Of a stretch of DNA of 64,000 nucleotides, positions 19,748 to 27,409 are shown piece after piece (position 1 is the stretch's first letter; each line of letters starts with the position of its first letter). Source of the DNA: an uncultured Lactobacillaceae bacterium (lineage in GTDB: Bacteria; Bacillota; Bacilli; Lactobacillales; Lactobacillaceae); the NCBI GenBank assembly GCA_945285405.1, contig CALYQJ010000008.1, positions 17,566 to 81,565 of the forward strand, in the 5' to 3' direction. The notes beneath the pieces were generated by a model that saw nothing but the letters and a program-made list of their open reading frames with translations, searched no databases and had not been told where the DNA came from. The position numbers and the translations under genes are program-made.

Positions 19748-20395
19748 TTGGATGAAATTAAAATTGCTGAAATTTATGAATTAATAGAAAAATTTGGACC
19801 AAGCATTGTTCCAACTAAAGACCTAATCTCACTGATTATCGCACCTGATTGTTTAGATTTAGCTAAATTCCCTGAATGTTTTGGATTAAGAGATTTAATT
19901 TTTCTTGATTTTAAGCAACTTAAAAGTGAACTATCTTTTTCCGATGTTATAATTTTTAAATTGTTAGCTGCAGTAGAATTGGGTAATCGCACTTTTCAAA
20001 ATTGCCAATTAAAATTTGGAGAATTTACATCAAGTAGTAAAGTTGGAGAAACCTCACTAAAATTCTTTGAAAATGTTTATCAAGAGTGTTTAGTGGGTTT
20101 TTTCTTAGATATTAATAGAAATTTAATTCAAAGAGTCCTGCTTTTTAAGGGTTCACTTAATAAAAGCTTGGCTTTTCCTCGTGAAGTATTAAGTTACGCC
20201 CTTAAAAATCATGCTTACAGTTTTATTTTGGTACATAATCATCCAAGTGGTTCTTGTAAAGTTTCAAAAGCTGATATAATTTTTACTAAACGGATGGAGC
20301 GTGCGGCAAAGATTATGGGAATTCATTTTGATGATCATCTAATTATTGGTGCAGCTCAATATTTATCACTTCGAGAAGAGAATATTTTAAAATAA
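19748..20395 (+). CDS. radC: RadC/UPF0758 family JAB-domain protein
   Basis: 215 aa, starting at TTG with AAGGAG 10 bp upstream. The C-terminal MPN/JAB metalloprotease-like domain has the zinc motif VHNHPSGSCKVSKADI (His-x-His-Pro...Asp, about 162-177) preceded by LFKGSLNKSLAFPREVL. The N-terminal half is divergent. The original link to DNA repair is disputed and the function is unknown. In most lactobacilli mreB follows; here a 355-bp non-coding stretch does. Confidence 0.9.
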   Translation: MDEIKIAEIYELIEKFGPSIVPTKDLISLIIAPDCLDLAKFPECFGLRDLIFLDFKQLKSELSFSDVIIFKLLAAVELGNRTFQNCQLKFGEFTSSSKVGETSLKFFENVYQECLVGFFLDINRNLIQRVLLFKGSLNKSLAFPREVLSYALKNHAYSFILVHNHPSGSCKVSKADIIFTKRMERAAKIMGIHFDDHLIIGAAQYLSLREENILK

Positions 20396-20567
20396 ATTGT
20401 AATTTTTTGTTGTTTAATTTTAGATATTTTAATTAAGCGTAAATTTTTTATTAATCGCATGACAAAATGGTTAAAAAAGCGCAAAATTAAAGTTAGTGAA
20501 GAAAATTTAAAGCTTTCATTTATAACTTCATTATGATAGCTTTTAAAAATTAGCACTTTTAAAAAAA

Positions 20568-20595
20568 TTTTCATTTTTTTCAAATTTTTTATAAT
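20568..20595 (+). promoter_or_regulatory. Probable mreC-mreD-thiT promoter
   Basis: TTTTCA (20568-20573) and consensus TATAAT (20590-20595) are 16 bp apart, about 155 bp upstream of mreC. The local sequence is T-rich, which raises the chance of a random match. Confidence 0.45.
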
Positions 20596-20617
20596 AAGTT
20601 TAAGAGCCTAAATTAAT

Positions 20618-20734
20618 TTGAAGGTTAGAAAATTTAAGCTTAATTTATTATTATTTGATCCAATTAACGTGAAGAAAAAAGCCGCAGTTAAAAGGATTGA
20701 TAAATTAGGAAATGACTTTTTGCGGCAAAAATAA
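20618..20734 (+). CDS. Possible 38-codon leader ORF upstream of mreC
   Basis: Opens with TTG just downstream of the predicted promoter and stops 16 bp before mreC. The product would be basic (LKVRKFKLNLLLFDPINVKK...KLGNDFLRQK). There is no convincing SD and no family resemblance that I recognise. It could be chance in low-complexity DNA, or the tail of a decayed gene. Confidence 0.2.
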   Translation: MKVRKFKLNLLLFDPINVKKKAAVKRIDKLGNDFLRQK

Positions 20735-20750
20735 AAAAGAATAAGAATCA

Positions 20751-21608
20751 ATGCCTAAACTTTTTTCAAACAAAAGATTAATTGTAATTTTAGTATCATT
20801 TATTTTAGCGGCTGCTTCAATTGTTTTTTCAATTCGAATTATTAATTATTCGCAAACGCCGCCTTATCTTTTAAAATTAACTAACGATGTCATTGACGTA
20901 ACAAGTTATGTTGTTAATGAACCTGGTAGATTTTTAAAAAATGGTTTTAATTTTCAAACAGAATTACTATCAACTTATCAAGAAAATCAAAGACTTAAAA
21001 AGAAAGTTGATCAATTAGAACAAAATCAAACTAAAATAGCAATTTTAACTAGAGAAAATAAAGAATTAAAAAAAGAATTACAATTAAATGCTACTTTATC
21101 CGATTATTCTCAAATTACTGCAGCTGTTCTTTCACGCTCGCCTGCTAATTGGCAGGATGTTTTAATAATTAATCGAGGCTCGGTAAACGGGATTAAGAAA
21201 AATATGCCAGTAATGTCTGGTTCTGGTGTAATCGGTCGTATAATGGAGGTAAATCACTTAAATTCAAAAGTCGAATTAATATCTTCAAATAGTAAAATAG
21301 CAAATCATTTTGCTGCTCAAATAACTACTAAAAAAGGAGAAGTAATTAATGGCGTAATTACTGGGTATTCAGAGGCAGAAAATGCTTTGATTTTTGGAAA
21401 TGTTTCGACTGATACGGAAATTCATGTAGGAGATGCTGTAGTTACTTCAGGATTAGGTGGTGTTGTTCCTAAAGGTTTGTTAATTGGAAAAGTTAACAAA
21501 ATCGAAAAAAAAGATTATGGTTTATCTACAATGATTTACGTAAAATCGGCAACTAATATTAATGATTTTAGTGTAGTTACTGTAATTGATCGAACGGTTG
21601 GTAATTAG
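20751..21608 (+). CDS. mreC: Rod shape-determining protein MreC
   Basis: Bitopic protein linking the MreB cytoskeleton with PBP2/RodA enzymes outside the membrane. 285 aa: a short cytoplasmic N-terminus, one transmembrane helix (about 10-27), a coiled coil (about 75-113, ENQRLKKKVDQLEQNQTK...ENKELKKEL) and the extracellular beta-barrel domain (VIGRIMEVNHLNSKVELI, GDAVVTSGLGGVVPKGLLIGKV). The start has only a weak SD (AAGAATAAG). mreD begins on the next base after its stop. Confidence 0.95.
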   Translation: MPKLFSNKRLIVILVSFILAAASIVFSIRIINYSQTPPYLLKLTNDVIDVTSYVVNEPGRFLKNGFNFQTELLSTYQENQRLKKKVDQLEQNQTKIAILTRENKELKKELQLNATLSDYSQITAAVLSRSPANWQDVLIINRGSVNGIKKNMPVMSGSGVIGRIMEVNHLNSKVELISSNSKIANHFAAQITTKKGEVINGVITGYSEAENALIFGNVSTDTEIHVGDAVVTSGLGGVVPKGLLIGKVNKIEKKDYGLSTMIYVKSATNINDFSVVTVIDRTVGN

Positions 21609-22154
21609 ATGAAAAAACGAAACAATTTTAAAATTTACTTTTTCGCTTTATTCTTAATTTACTTATTAATTTTAGTAGACGGTTCAATCAGTTTTATTGC
21701 TCATTTTTTTTCAGCAGTAGTTGCTGGAAAAATTTTTTGGCTTGGTTCTTTAAGTGTCTTGACTGTTTTAAGTTTTGAAATTAATGTTAATTTTCTGGGG
21801 ATTGCAGTTGTTTCTGGGATAATAGCTGATATTTTTTACTCAGGAATTATTGGCATCTATACAGTATCATTTGCTATAACAGCAATATTTTTAAAATGGA
21901 TAGTACAATATTTGCCACATAATTTTATTTACATAGTATCTTCTTATTTTCTTTCAGTAACAATCTTTAGTACCATATATTATGGAATTAATAATTATTT
22001 GGGACTAACACGAATTGTGCCTTTTCAATATTTAGCGACTTATTTGCCGGCTACTTTGCTATTTAATTTAATTTATTTTATTATTTTATATGTTCCTATG
22101 TTAAAAATTATTGAGAACTTTAAAAGAAAGCTGGCATTAAAAGATGAAAAGTAA
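21609..22154 (+). CDS. mreD: Rod shape-determining protein MreD
   Basis: Polytopic partner of MreC. 181 aa with five or six hydrophobic helices and the family-typical motif GIIADIFYSGIIGIYTVSFA (about 70-89). It starts immediately after the mreC stop and overlaps thiT by 11 bp. MreD sequences diverge strongly, so order and topology carry the call. Confidence 0.9.
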   Translation: MKKRNNFKIYFFALFLIYLLILVDGSISFIAHFFSAVVAGKIFWLGSLSVLTVLSFEINVNFLGIAVVSGIIADIFYSGIIGIYTVSFAITAIFLKWIVQYLPHNFIYIVSSYFLSVTIFSTIYYGINNYLGLTRIVPFQYLATYLPATLLFNLIYFIILYVPMLKIIENFKRKLALKDEK

Positions 22155-22734
22155 CCAAGAAAAAAAAGAACTATTTACAGTAAGATTAATTGTTGAAGAT
22201 GCATTATTTGCTGCTTTAGCGATGGCTTTAAATTACATTAAACCAGATATGGGAATATTGAATATTTCATTTGGTTTTATCCCAATAGCGTTTTTAGCTT
22301 TAAAAAGAGGGCTATTAAATGGAATGGTTTCAGGATTGATTTTTGGAATTTTAGATCTATTTTTGAAAGGGATGGGAACACCAAATGTTGTATCGGTAAT
22401 TCAGGCCCTATTTGAGTATATAGTAGCGTTTACCTTAATCGGTTTGGCTGGATTGGCGCATGGTCCGCTTCAATTAGCGATAAATAAAAAACAGCACGGA
22501 TTTGCAGTGCTGTCATTGTTTTTGGGAACATTAATTGGTTCTTTAGGAAAATTTGCTTGTCATACAATAGCTTCGGCTACTTTTTTTAGTAAATATTTGA
22601 CGATTCCTAAGCATGGAAATGTCTGGATTGCAGCTTTACTTTATCAGGCTCCTAGTTTCTTTACTACCTTTATTCTAGCTGCTTTTTGTTTAATTCTAAT
22701 TTACGCAATTCGACCTACTTTGTATGAAGGTTAA
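22144..22734 (+). CDS. thiT: Thiamin ECF transporter substrate-binding subunit ThiT
   Basis: Membrane S component that binds thiamin and docks to a shared energising module (EcfT, EcfA, EcfA'), not encoded here. 196 aa with six helices. Family features are LALKRGLLNGMVSGLIFGILDLF, QALFEYIVAFTLIGLAGL (the FEYxxA-GxAGL block seen in Lactococcus ThiT), LGTLIGSLGKFACHTIASATFFS and a conserved C-terminal helix. It is translationally coupled to mreD. No TPP riboswitch is visible in front of it, unlike stand-alone thiT genes. Confidence 0.85.
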   Translation: MKSNQEKKELFTVRLIVEDALFAALAMALNYIKPDMGILNISFGFIPIAFLALKRGLLNGMVSGLIFGILDLFLKGMGTPNVVSVIQALFEYIVAFTLIGLAGLAHGPLQLAINKKQHGFAVLSLFLGTLIGSLGKFACHTIASATFFSKYLTIPKHGNVWIAALLYQAPSFFTTFILAAFCLILIYAIRPTLYEG

Positions 22735-22847
22735 AATTCTACAAATTGTAAAACTACTGAGAGTATAACTCCAAGAAGAGTAACAATAATCATTAACCAA
22801 ATGGAAATACTTGTGATAATACTAAATTTACTTTTTTTCTTTTTCAT
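22731..22847 (-). CDS. DUF4044-type single-helix membrane peptide
   Basis: 38 aa: MKKKKSKFSIITSISIWLMI then a hydrophobic stretch ending QFVEF. A Lys-rich head and one transmembrane helix match the DUF4044 small proteins that lactobacilli encode near mraZ. AAGGA lies 7-8 bp upstream of the ATG on the minus strand. It converges on thiT with stops overlapping by 4 bp. Function unknown. It is below usual ORF-length cut-offs. Confidence 0.72.
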   Translation of the reverse strand: MKKKKSKFSIITSISIWLMIIVTLLGVILSVVLQFVEF

Positions 22848-22899
22848 ATTTTTTCCTTCTAGAATTTATTCTATCAAAATTATAGCTGAGTGTTAAATA

Positions 22900-23262
22900 A
22901 TGAATAATTTTCAATTGTTTAGTTTAATCATTTTAATTGGGTTTATCGTTTTTGTAGCAACAATTAATATTTTTTTAATTAATTTTGCACCAAAGTATAA
23001 AATCAAATTAAGTCATTGGTTTTGGGCTCCACTAATTGGTGCTCTTTTTTTTGTAACAAAAGAACAATATATAAATTCAATTCTACCTTTATTTTTTCTT
23101 TTATTTTTTAGCTTTGAAATTATTTTTGCTTTAGCATATGCCTTTTATTTTCATCGATTTAATATCTATTATTTCTTCAAACAGTCACGTAAATTTTTAA
23201 CAATTATGTTGTTGTTTTGGTACATAATATTTTTTGCTTTAAATCTTTTTAATATTATCTAA
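22900..23262 (+). CDS. DUF3397-family membrane protein upstream of mraZ
   Basis: 120 aa with four hydrophobic helices (about 6-29, 41-56, 61-85 and 98-118) and a basic, aromatic loop (FHRFNIYYFFKQSRKF). Membrane proteins of the DUF3397 family occupy this position before mraZ in lactobacilli. Family assignment is from position and topology. The role is unknown. The LexA-type box lies 10 bp past its stop. Confidence 0.7.
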   Translation: MNNFQLFSLIILIGFIVFVATINIFLINFAPKYKIKLSHWFWAPLIGALFFVTKEQYINSILPLFFLLFFSFEIIFALAYAFYFHRFNIYYFFKQSRKFLTIMLLFWYIIFFALNLFNII

Positions 23263-23271
23263 AACTAATTA

Positions 23272-23285
23272 GGAACATATGTTCG
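23272..23285. promoter_or_regulatory. LexA (SOS) operator-like site in the mraZ control region
   Basis: The core GAACATATGTTC (23273-23284) is a perfect palindrome. On the minus strand the 14-mer CGAACATATGTTCC fits every position of the Bacillus LexA consensus CGAACRNRYGTTYC. It lies 83 bp upstream of the mraZ start, in a gap with no gene. Binding is predicted, not shown. Confidence 0.6.
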
Positions 23286-23307
23286 CTTATTAAAATTATG
23301 TTACAAG

Positions 23308-23342
23308 GTGTCACTACGTGGTTCGAAGTGGTGCATTGTGGT
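23308..23342 (+). promoter_or_regulatory. MraZ operator: three (perhaps four) phased GTGGT repeats
   Basis: GTGGT occurs at 23318-23322, 23328-23332 and 23338-23342, exactly 10 bp apart. A degenerate GTGTC falls in phase at 23308-23312. Direct repeats at helical-turn spacing just before mraZ are the known binding pattern of the MraZ ring, which represses its own dcw operon. The exact consensus varies between groups. Confidence 0.75.
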
Positions 23343-23367
23343 AGAATTTTTTTGAGGGTAATTAGTT

Positions 23368-23802
23368 ATGTTTATGGGCGAATTTCACCATAGCTTGGAT
23401 GAAAAAGGCAGGATTATAATTCCAGCTAAGTTTCGTAATGAGCTAGGTAGTTCTTTTATTATTACACGAGGTATGGATGGCTGTTTATTTGGTTATTCGT
23501 TAAATAATTGGGATGTTTTAGTAAAAAAACTGTCTACGTTATCTTTAACTAAAAAATCTTCAAGATTATTTAGTCGATTTTTTTATTCTGGAGCAAGTGA
23601 AGTTCAGCTAGACCGTAATGGTCGTGTGAACTTGCCGGTTAACTTAATTTCCTTCGCAAAATTAAAAAAAGATTGTGTAATTTTGGGTGTAAATTCTCGA
23701 ATTGAAATTTGGGATGCTGCATCTTATCAAGAAATGGATACAGAAATGGCTGATAATATTAGCGATATTTCAGAAAATTTAATGGATATTGATTTTGACT
23801 AA
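23368..23802 (+). CDS. mraZ: Transcriptional regulator MraZ
   Basis: AbrB/SpoVT-like DNA-binding protein that forms a ring and represses the dcw cluster. 144 aa with two tandem MraZ domains: FMGEFHHSLDEKGRIIIPAKFRNELG (2-27) and GASEVQLDRNGRVNLPVNLISFA (about 76-98), each with the DxxGR motif. GAGGGT precedes the start, and an in-frame ATG two codons later is also possible. Phased repeats lie upstream. It overlaps rsmH. Confidence 0.96.
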   Translation: MFMGEFHHSLDEKGRIIIPAKFRNELGSSFIITRGMDGCLFGYSLNNWDVLVKKLSTLSLTKKSSRLFSRFFYSGASEVQLDRNGRVNLPVNLISFAKLKKDCVILGVNSRIEIWDAASYQEMDTEMADNISDISENLMDIDFD

Positions 23803-24751
23803 TTTATTACATTGCAGTGTTTTATTAAATGAAGCAATAACTTCTTTAAATGTAAAGCCTGAAGGTAATTATATTGATGCTACATTTGGTCGTGGCGGTT
23901 ATACTCAATCGATACTAAACCATATATCTACTGGTCATTTAATTAGCATTGATCAGGATTCTGAAGCTATAAAATATGGAGAAAAGAAATTTAAAGATGC
24001 CATTTCAGCTAAGCGACTTTTTTTAATTCAAAATAATTATGAGCATATTGATTCGATTATCAACGAAGTTGGTTTACAAACAATTGATGGGATTGTTTTT
24101 GATTTAGGGGTTTCTTCACCTCAGTTTGATGACCCTAAAAGAGGCTTTAGTTATCGTTTTACTGGACCTTTAGATATGAGAATGGATCAAAGGCAAACAC
24201 TAACAGCATTTAAAGTTATTAATAGTTATGATGCAGTTCATTTAAAAAAAATTTTTAAAGATTATGGGGATGCTCCTTGCTCCTGGCAAGTAGCACAAGC
24301 AATCGTTAAAGAACGAAAAAAGCATCCAATAGAAACAACAATGCAACTAGTTGATATTATCTTTGGTTATTTACCAGAAGCTGTTAAAAGGAAAAAAGGT
24401 CATCCAGCCAAAAAATTTTTTCAAGCTTTAAGAATTGAAGTTAATCATGAAGTGTTTGCTTTGAAAACTGCTTTAGAAAAAAGTTTAGAGAATTTAAAAA
24501 TTGGGGGCATTATTTCTGTAGTAACTTTTCAATCTTTAGAAGATAAAATTGTTTCTCGTCTGTTTAGAAAATTAGCTAAATATCAAGATTATCCTAAAGG
24601 AATACCAATTATTCCTGAAAATGTTAAACCTAAATTAGAGCTAACTACTCGGCAGGCCATTAGACCTTCTGAGTTAGAACTAAAACATAATCGGCGGGCG
24701 CATAGTGCACGATTAAGAAGTGCAAAAAAAATTAGAAATATTAGTTTTTAG
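23789..24751 (+). CDS. rsmH: 16S rRNA m4C1402 methyltransferase RsmH
   Basis: N4-methylates C1402 in the ribosomal P site using SAM. About 320 aa from TTG 23789; TTG 23795 is an alternative and neither has a strong SD. Motifs are YIDATFGRGGYTQSIL (SAM motif I, about 28-43), DGIVFDLGVSSPQFDDPKRGFSYRFTGPLDMRMD (about 105-138), FFQALRIEVNHE and the terminal basic NRRAHSARLRSAKK. It overlaps mraZ by 14 bp, the standard dcw order. Confidence 0.97.
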   Translation: MILTNLLHCSVLLNEAITSLNVKPEGNYIDATFGRGGYTQSILNHISTGHLISIDQDSEAIKYGEKKFKDAISAKRLFLIQNNYEHIDSIINEVGLQTIDGIVFDLGVSSPQFDDPKRGFSYRFTGPLDMRMDQRQTLTAFKVINSYDAVHLKKIFKDYGDAPCSWQVAQAIVKERKKHPIETTMQLVDIIFGYLPEAVKRKKGHPAKKFFQALRIEVNHEVFALKTALEKSLENLKIGGIISVVTFQSLEDKIVSRLFRKLAKYQDYPKGIPIIPENVKPKLELTTRQAIRPSELELKHNRRAHSARLRSAKKIRNISF

Positions 24752-24760
24752 GAAAATATC

Positions 24761-25204
24761 ATGAGAGAAGATAGATTAAATTCAGATATTATTTACAATG
24801 GTACTAATTCACCGGAATTAACTCCGACTACTGATGTATCAAATTTGGCTCATCTTCATTCAGGTTCTGCTGTACGTCGTAAATCGCAGTCTGGTAATCG
24901 TGAAACCGTTAAAAGTGTTAGTATTGGTAGAGTTCGTTTAAGTATTTTAGAAAAATTGTTGATTTTTCTTTGTGGTGTAGCTGTGTTTGTAGGATTGTTT
25001 TTTATTTTACAAGGTCGCATTAAAACTTCTAATGTGAGCTATCAAATTGATTTAACAAACAAACAAATTCAATCAATTAGTCAGGAAAACCAAGATTTGA
25101 ATTCTGAAGTACAAACTTTATCCAATGATTCGCGATTGGCAAAGTTAGCTGAAAAATATGGTTTTCAAATTAATGAAAGTCGTATTAAAAATATTTTGAA
25201 ATGA
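24761..25204 (+). CDS. ftsL: Cell division protein FtsL
   Basis: Bitopic divisome protein that works with DivIC and DivIB to activate septal synthesis. 147 aa: a polar cytoplasmic N-terminus of about 67 residues, a transmembrane helix (about 68-86) and an extracellular coiled coil (about 95-125) ending LAEKYGFQINESRIKNI, the leucine-zipper pattern of FtsL. AGGAAAA precedes the ATG. Position between rsmH and the PBP supports the call. Confidence 0.93.
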   Translation: MREDRLNSDIIYNGTNSPELTPTTDVSNLAHLHSGSAVRRKSQSGNRETVKSVSIGRVRLSILEKLLIFLCGVAVFVGLFFILQGRIKTSNVSYQIDLTNKQIQSISQENQDLNSEVQTLSNDSRLAKLAEKYGFQINESRIKNILK

Positions 25205-25210
25205 TAATCG

Positions 25211-27409
25211 ATGAAACAAAAGAAAAGTCAAAAATTACATCAAGAAATTAATTATCGAAACCGAAGAAGATTCGGTTTATTTTTTCTTTTAATTGTAATT
25301 AGTGTTTTTATTATTTTTTCATATCGTTTTATTTGGATCGTTAGTACTCACCAAGCAAGTGGGGTAAATTTAAACCAAAAACAAGAACAAATACATCAGT
25401 CTAAAACAATTTTACCAGCAAATCGAGGTCACATTTTTGACCAAAATGGTAATATTATTGCTCAAAATGATAGCAAGTTCACGATAACAGCTACTACTGA
25501 TAAAAGGGCTGGAATGGAAATTGATGGTAACAAAAGTATACCTTTGTATGTTACGAACAAAGAGGCAGTTGCTAAGTTAATTAGTGATAATTTGCCAATT
25601 ACTAAAGATTTAATTTTTAAGCAATTAAAACTAAATGGTTACCAAATTAGATTTGGTGCTGGTGGTGATAATATTCCAGTAGCTGTAAAAGATAAGATTG
25701 AGAAACAAATTAAAAAAGAAAAAATAACTGGAATTGAGTTTTTGCGTCGTCCAGCTCGTTTATATAATGGGGGAATTTTTGCTTCACAGATAGTGGGAAT
25801 TGCTGATTTAATGATTGATGATCAAGAAAAGTCAAATGCACAATTAGTTGGTAAATTAGGAATAGAACGAGAATTTAATGCTCAATTAAGTGGTAAAAAT
25901 GGTTATATTGAACGTAAAGTTAATTTAAGAGCAGGATTTGGTGATCGAATTGTTGAAAATCGTGTTAATCCGAGTGATGGTAAAGATATATATTTAACTT
26001 TAAATAGTGATTTTCAAAAACATTTAGAAACGCTTGTGACTCAAGTTAATGAGAGTTATCATCCTTTAGAATTAAATTCGGTGATGATGGAAGCAAAAAC
26101 TGGTCGAATTGTAGCAGCAACTCAACGACCTTCTTTTGATACTAATACTTTAAAAGGTTTATCAGATATGTGGCGAGATCATCTTGTTGAAGATACCTTT
26201 GAACCAGGCTCCGTTTTTAAAGCAGTGACTTTAAGTACAGCAATTGATTTGGGTGTTTATAATCCTAATGAGTATTATGACTCAGGGTCTATAAAAATTG
26301 GGCCAAATATAATCTATGATTGGCAAAAGAATGGTTGGGGGTTGATCCCGATGTCTCAAGCTTTCCCTCGTTCAAGTAATGTTGGTTTTGTTCATCTCGA
26401 ACAAAAAATTGGAAAAGATCGCTGGCAAAAAGCCATTAAAAATTTTGGATTTTGTCAAAAAACAGGAATTACGTTACCTAATGAGCAGGCGGGATTTCTA
26501 TCTTTTAAACAGCCTATTGATCAGGCAACTACAGCTTTTGGACAAGGAATTAATGTAAATGTGATTCAATTACTACAAGCATATACTGCTATTGCAAATC
26601 AAGGGCAAATCATTAAGCCACAAATTGTTAAAAAAATTGTTAATCCAACCACTAAGAACATAGAATTTTTTAAAATTATCAAAAAAGGTCGACCAATTAG
26701 CGTCAACGCTGCTAATGAAACTCTTAATGAAATGCGCCGAGTAGTTAATGAAAAGTATGGTACGGGAGTAGTTTATGCAGTACCTAATTTGGATCTAGCT
26801 GTAAAAACTGGTACTGCAGAAATATCAACTTCCAATGGCAGTGGGTACTTAGGTGGTTCGTATGACTATTTATACTCCGTAATGGGAATTTATCCAGCAA
26901 ATAATCCGCGTTATATTTTTTACGTATCAATGAAAAAGCCTCAAGTAATTAATAAACAACCTGAGCAAATGCTTAGTGAGATTTTTAAGCCAATGATTAC
27001 GTATTCAATGTCATATAGTAAAAACTATCAATCATTGCAAAATTCTGATGTTACTGTACCAAATTTGGCTAATTTTTTGCGTAATGAGGCACAAGATAAA
27101 TTATTAAAAAAGGGATTAAAGCCCATAATTATTGGAAGTGGAACAAATATAGTTCAGCAGTTACCTTATCCTCAAACTAAAGTTTTAAATGGTGACAAAA
27201 TTATCTTATTAACAAATGGTGCCATGGTTCTACCAGATTTAAAAGGATGGTCCAAGAGTGATGTAATTAAATTGGGACAAATTACTGGTAAAAATATATC
27301 TATTAATGGTAATGGATATGTTAGCAAACAAAGCTTACCTCCAGGAAGCTCTATTGATTTCACAAAAAAAATTTCTGTAGACTTGAAAGAAAATACTAAT
27401 GAAAATTAA
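25211..27409 (+). CDS. pbpB: Division-type penicillin-binding protein with two PASTA domains (PBP2x/PbpB)
   Basis: Class B transpeptidase that crosslinks septal peptidoglycan with an SEDS partner. 732 aa: a transmembrane anchor (about 18-37), a dimerisation domain (ANRGHIFDQNGNIIAQN), a transpeptidase domain with active Ser334 in EPGSVFKAV (SxxK), SSN in PRSSNVGF and KTG in AVKTGTAE, then two C-terminal PASTA repeats (about 613-670 and 671-730). PASTA domains bind uncrosslinked wall or muropeptides in related proteins. It overlaps mraY by 11 bp. Confidence 0.96.
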   Translation: MKQKKSQKLHQEINYRNRRRFGLFFLLIVISVFIIFSYRFIWIVSTHQASGVNLNQKQEQIHQSKTILPANRGHIFDQNGNIIAQNDSKFTITATTDKRAGMEIDGNKSIPLYVTNKEAVAKLISDNLPITKDLIFKQLKLNGYQIRFGAGGDNIPVAVKDKIEKQIKKEKITGIEFLRRPARLYNGGIFASQIVGIADLMIDDQEKSNAQLVGKLGIEREFNAQLSGKNGYIERKVNLRAGFGDRIVENRVNPSDGKDIYLTLNSDFQKHLETLVTQVNESYHPLELNSVMMEAKTGRIVAATQRPSFDTNTLKGLSDMWRDHLVEDTFEPGSVFKAVTLSTAIDLGVYNPNEYYDSGSIKIGPNIIYDWQKNGWGLIPMSQAFPRSSNVGFVHLEQKIGKDRWQKAIKNFGFCQKTGITLPNEQAGFLSFKQPIDQATTAFGQGINVNVIQLLQAYTAIANQGQIIKPQIVKKIVNPTTKNIEFFKIIKKGRPISVNAANETLNEMRRVVNEKYGTGVVYAVPNLDLAVKTGTAEISTSNGSGYLGGSYDYLYSVMGIYPANNPRYIFYVSMKKPQVINKQPEQMLSEIFKPMITYSMSYSKNYQSLQNSDVTVPNLANFLRNEAQDKLLKKGLKPIIIGSGTNIVQQLPYPQTKVLNGDKIILLTNGAMVLPDLKGWSKSDVIKLGQITGKNISINGNGYVSKQSLPPGSSIDFTKKISVDLKENTNEN

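Larger units (their letters stand above)
20396..20750 (+). other. 355-bp AT-rich intergenic region where mreB would be expected
   Basis: Very A/T-rich, between radC and mreC. It contains a plausible promoter (20568-20595), a 38-codon open frame (20618-20734) and an inverted repeat GCCGCA/TGCGGC (20681-20686 and 20721-20726) with a 34-nt loop. Reading the frames I find no MreB motif such as IDLGTAN or GGGA, so this is not an obvious mreB remnant. Confidence 0.6.

Noticed and set aside
20681..20726. GCCGCA / TGCGGC inverted repeat as a terminator or riboswitch upstream of mreC
   Set aside because: The arms are only 6 bp, the loop is 34 nt and no T run follows on the plus strand. It also falls inside a short open frame.
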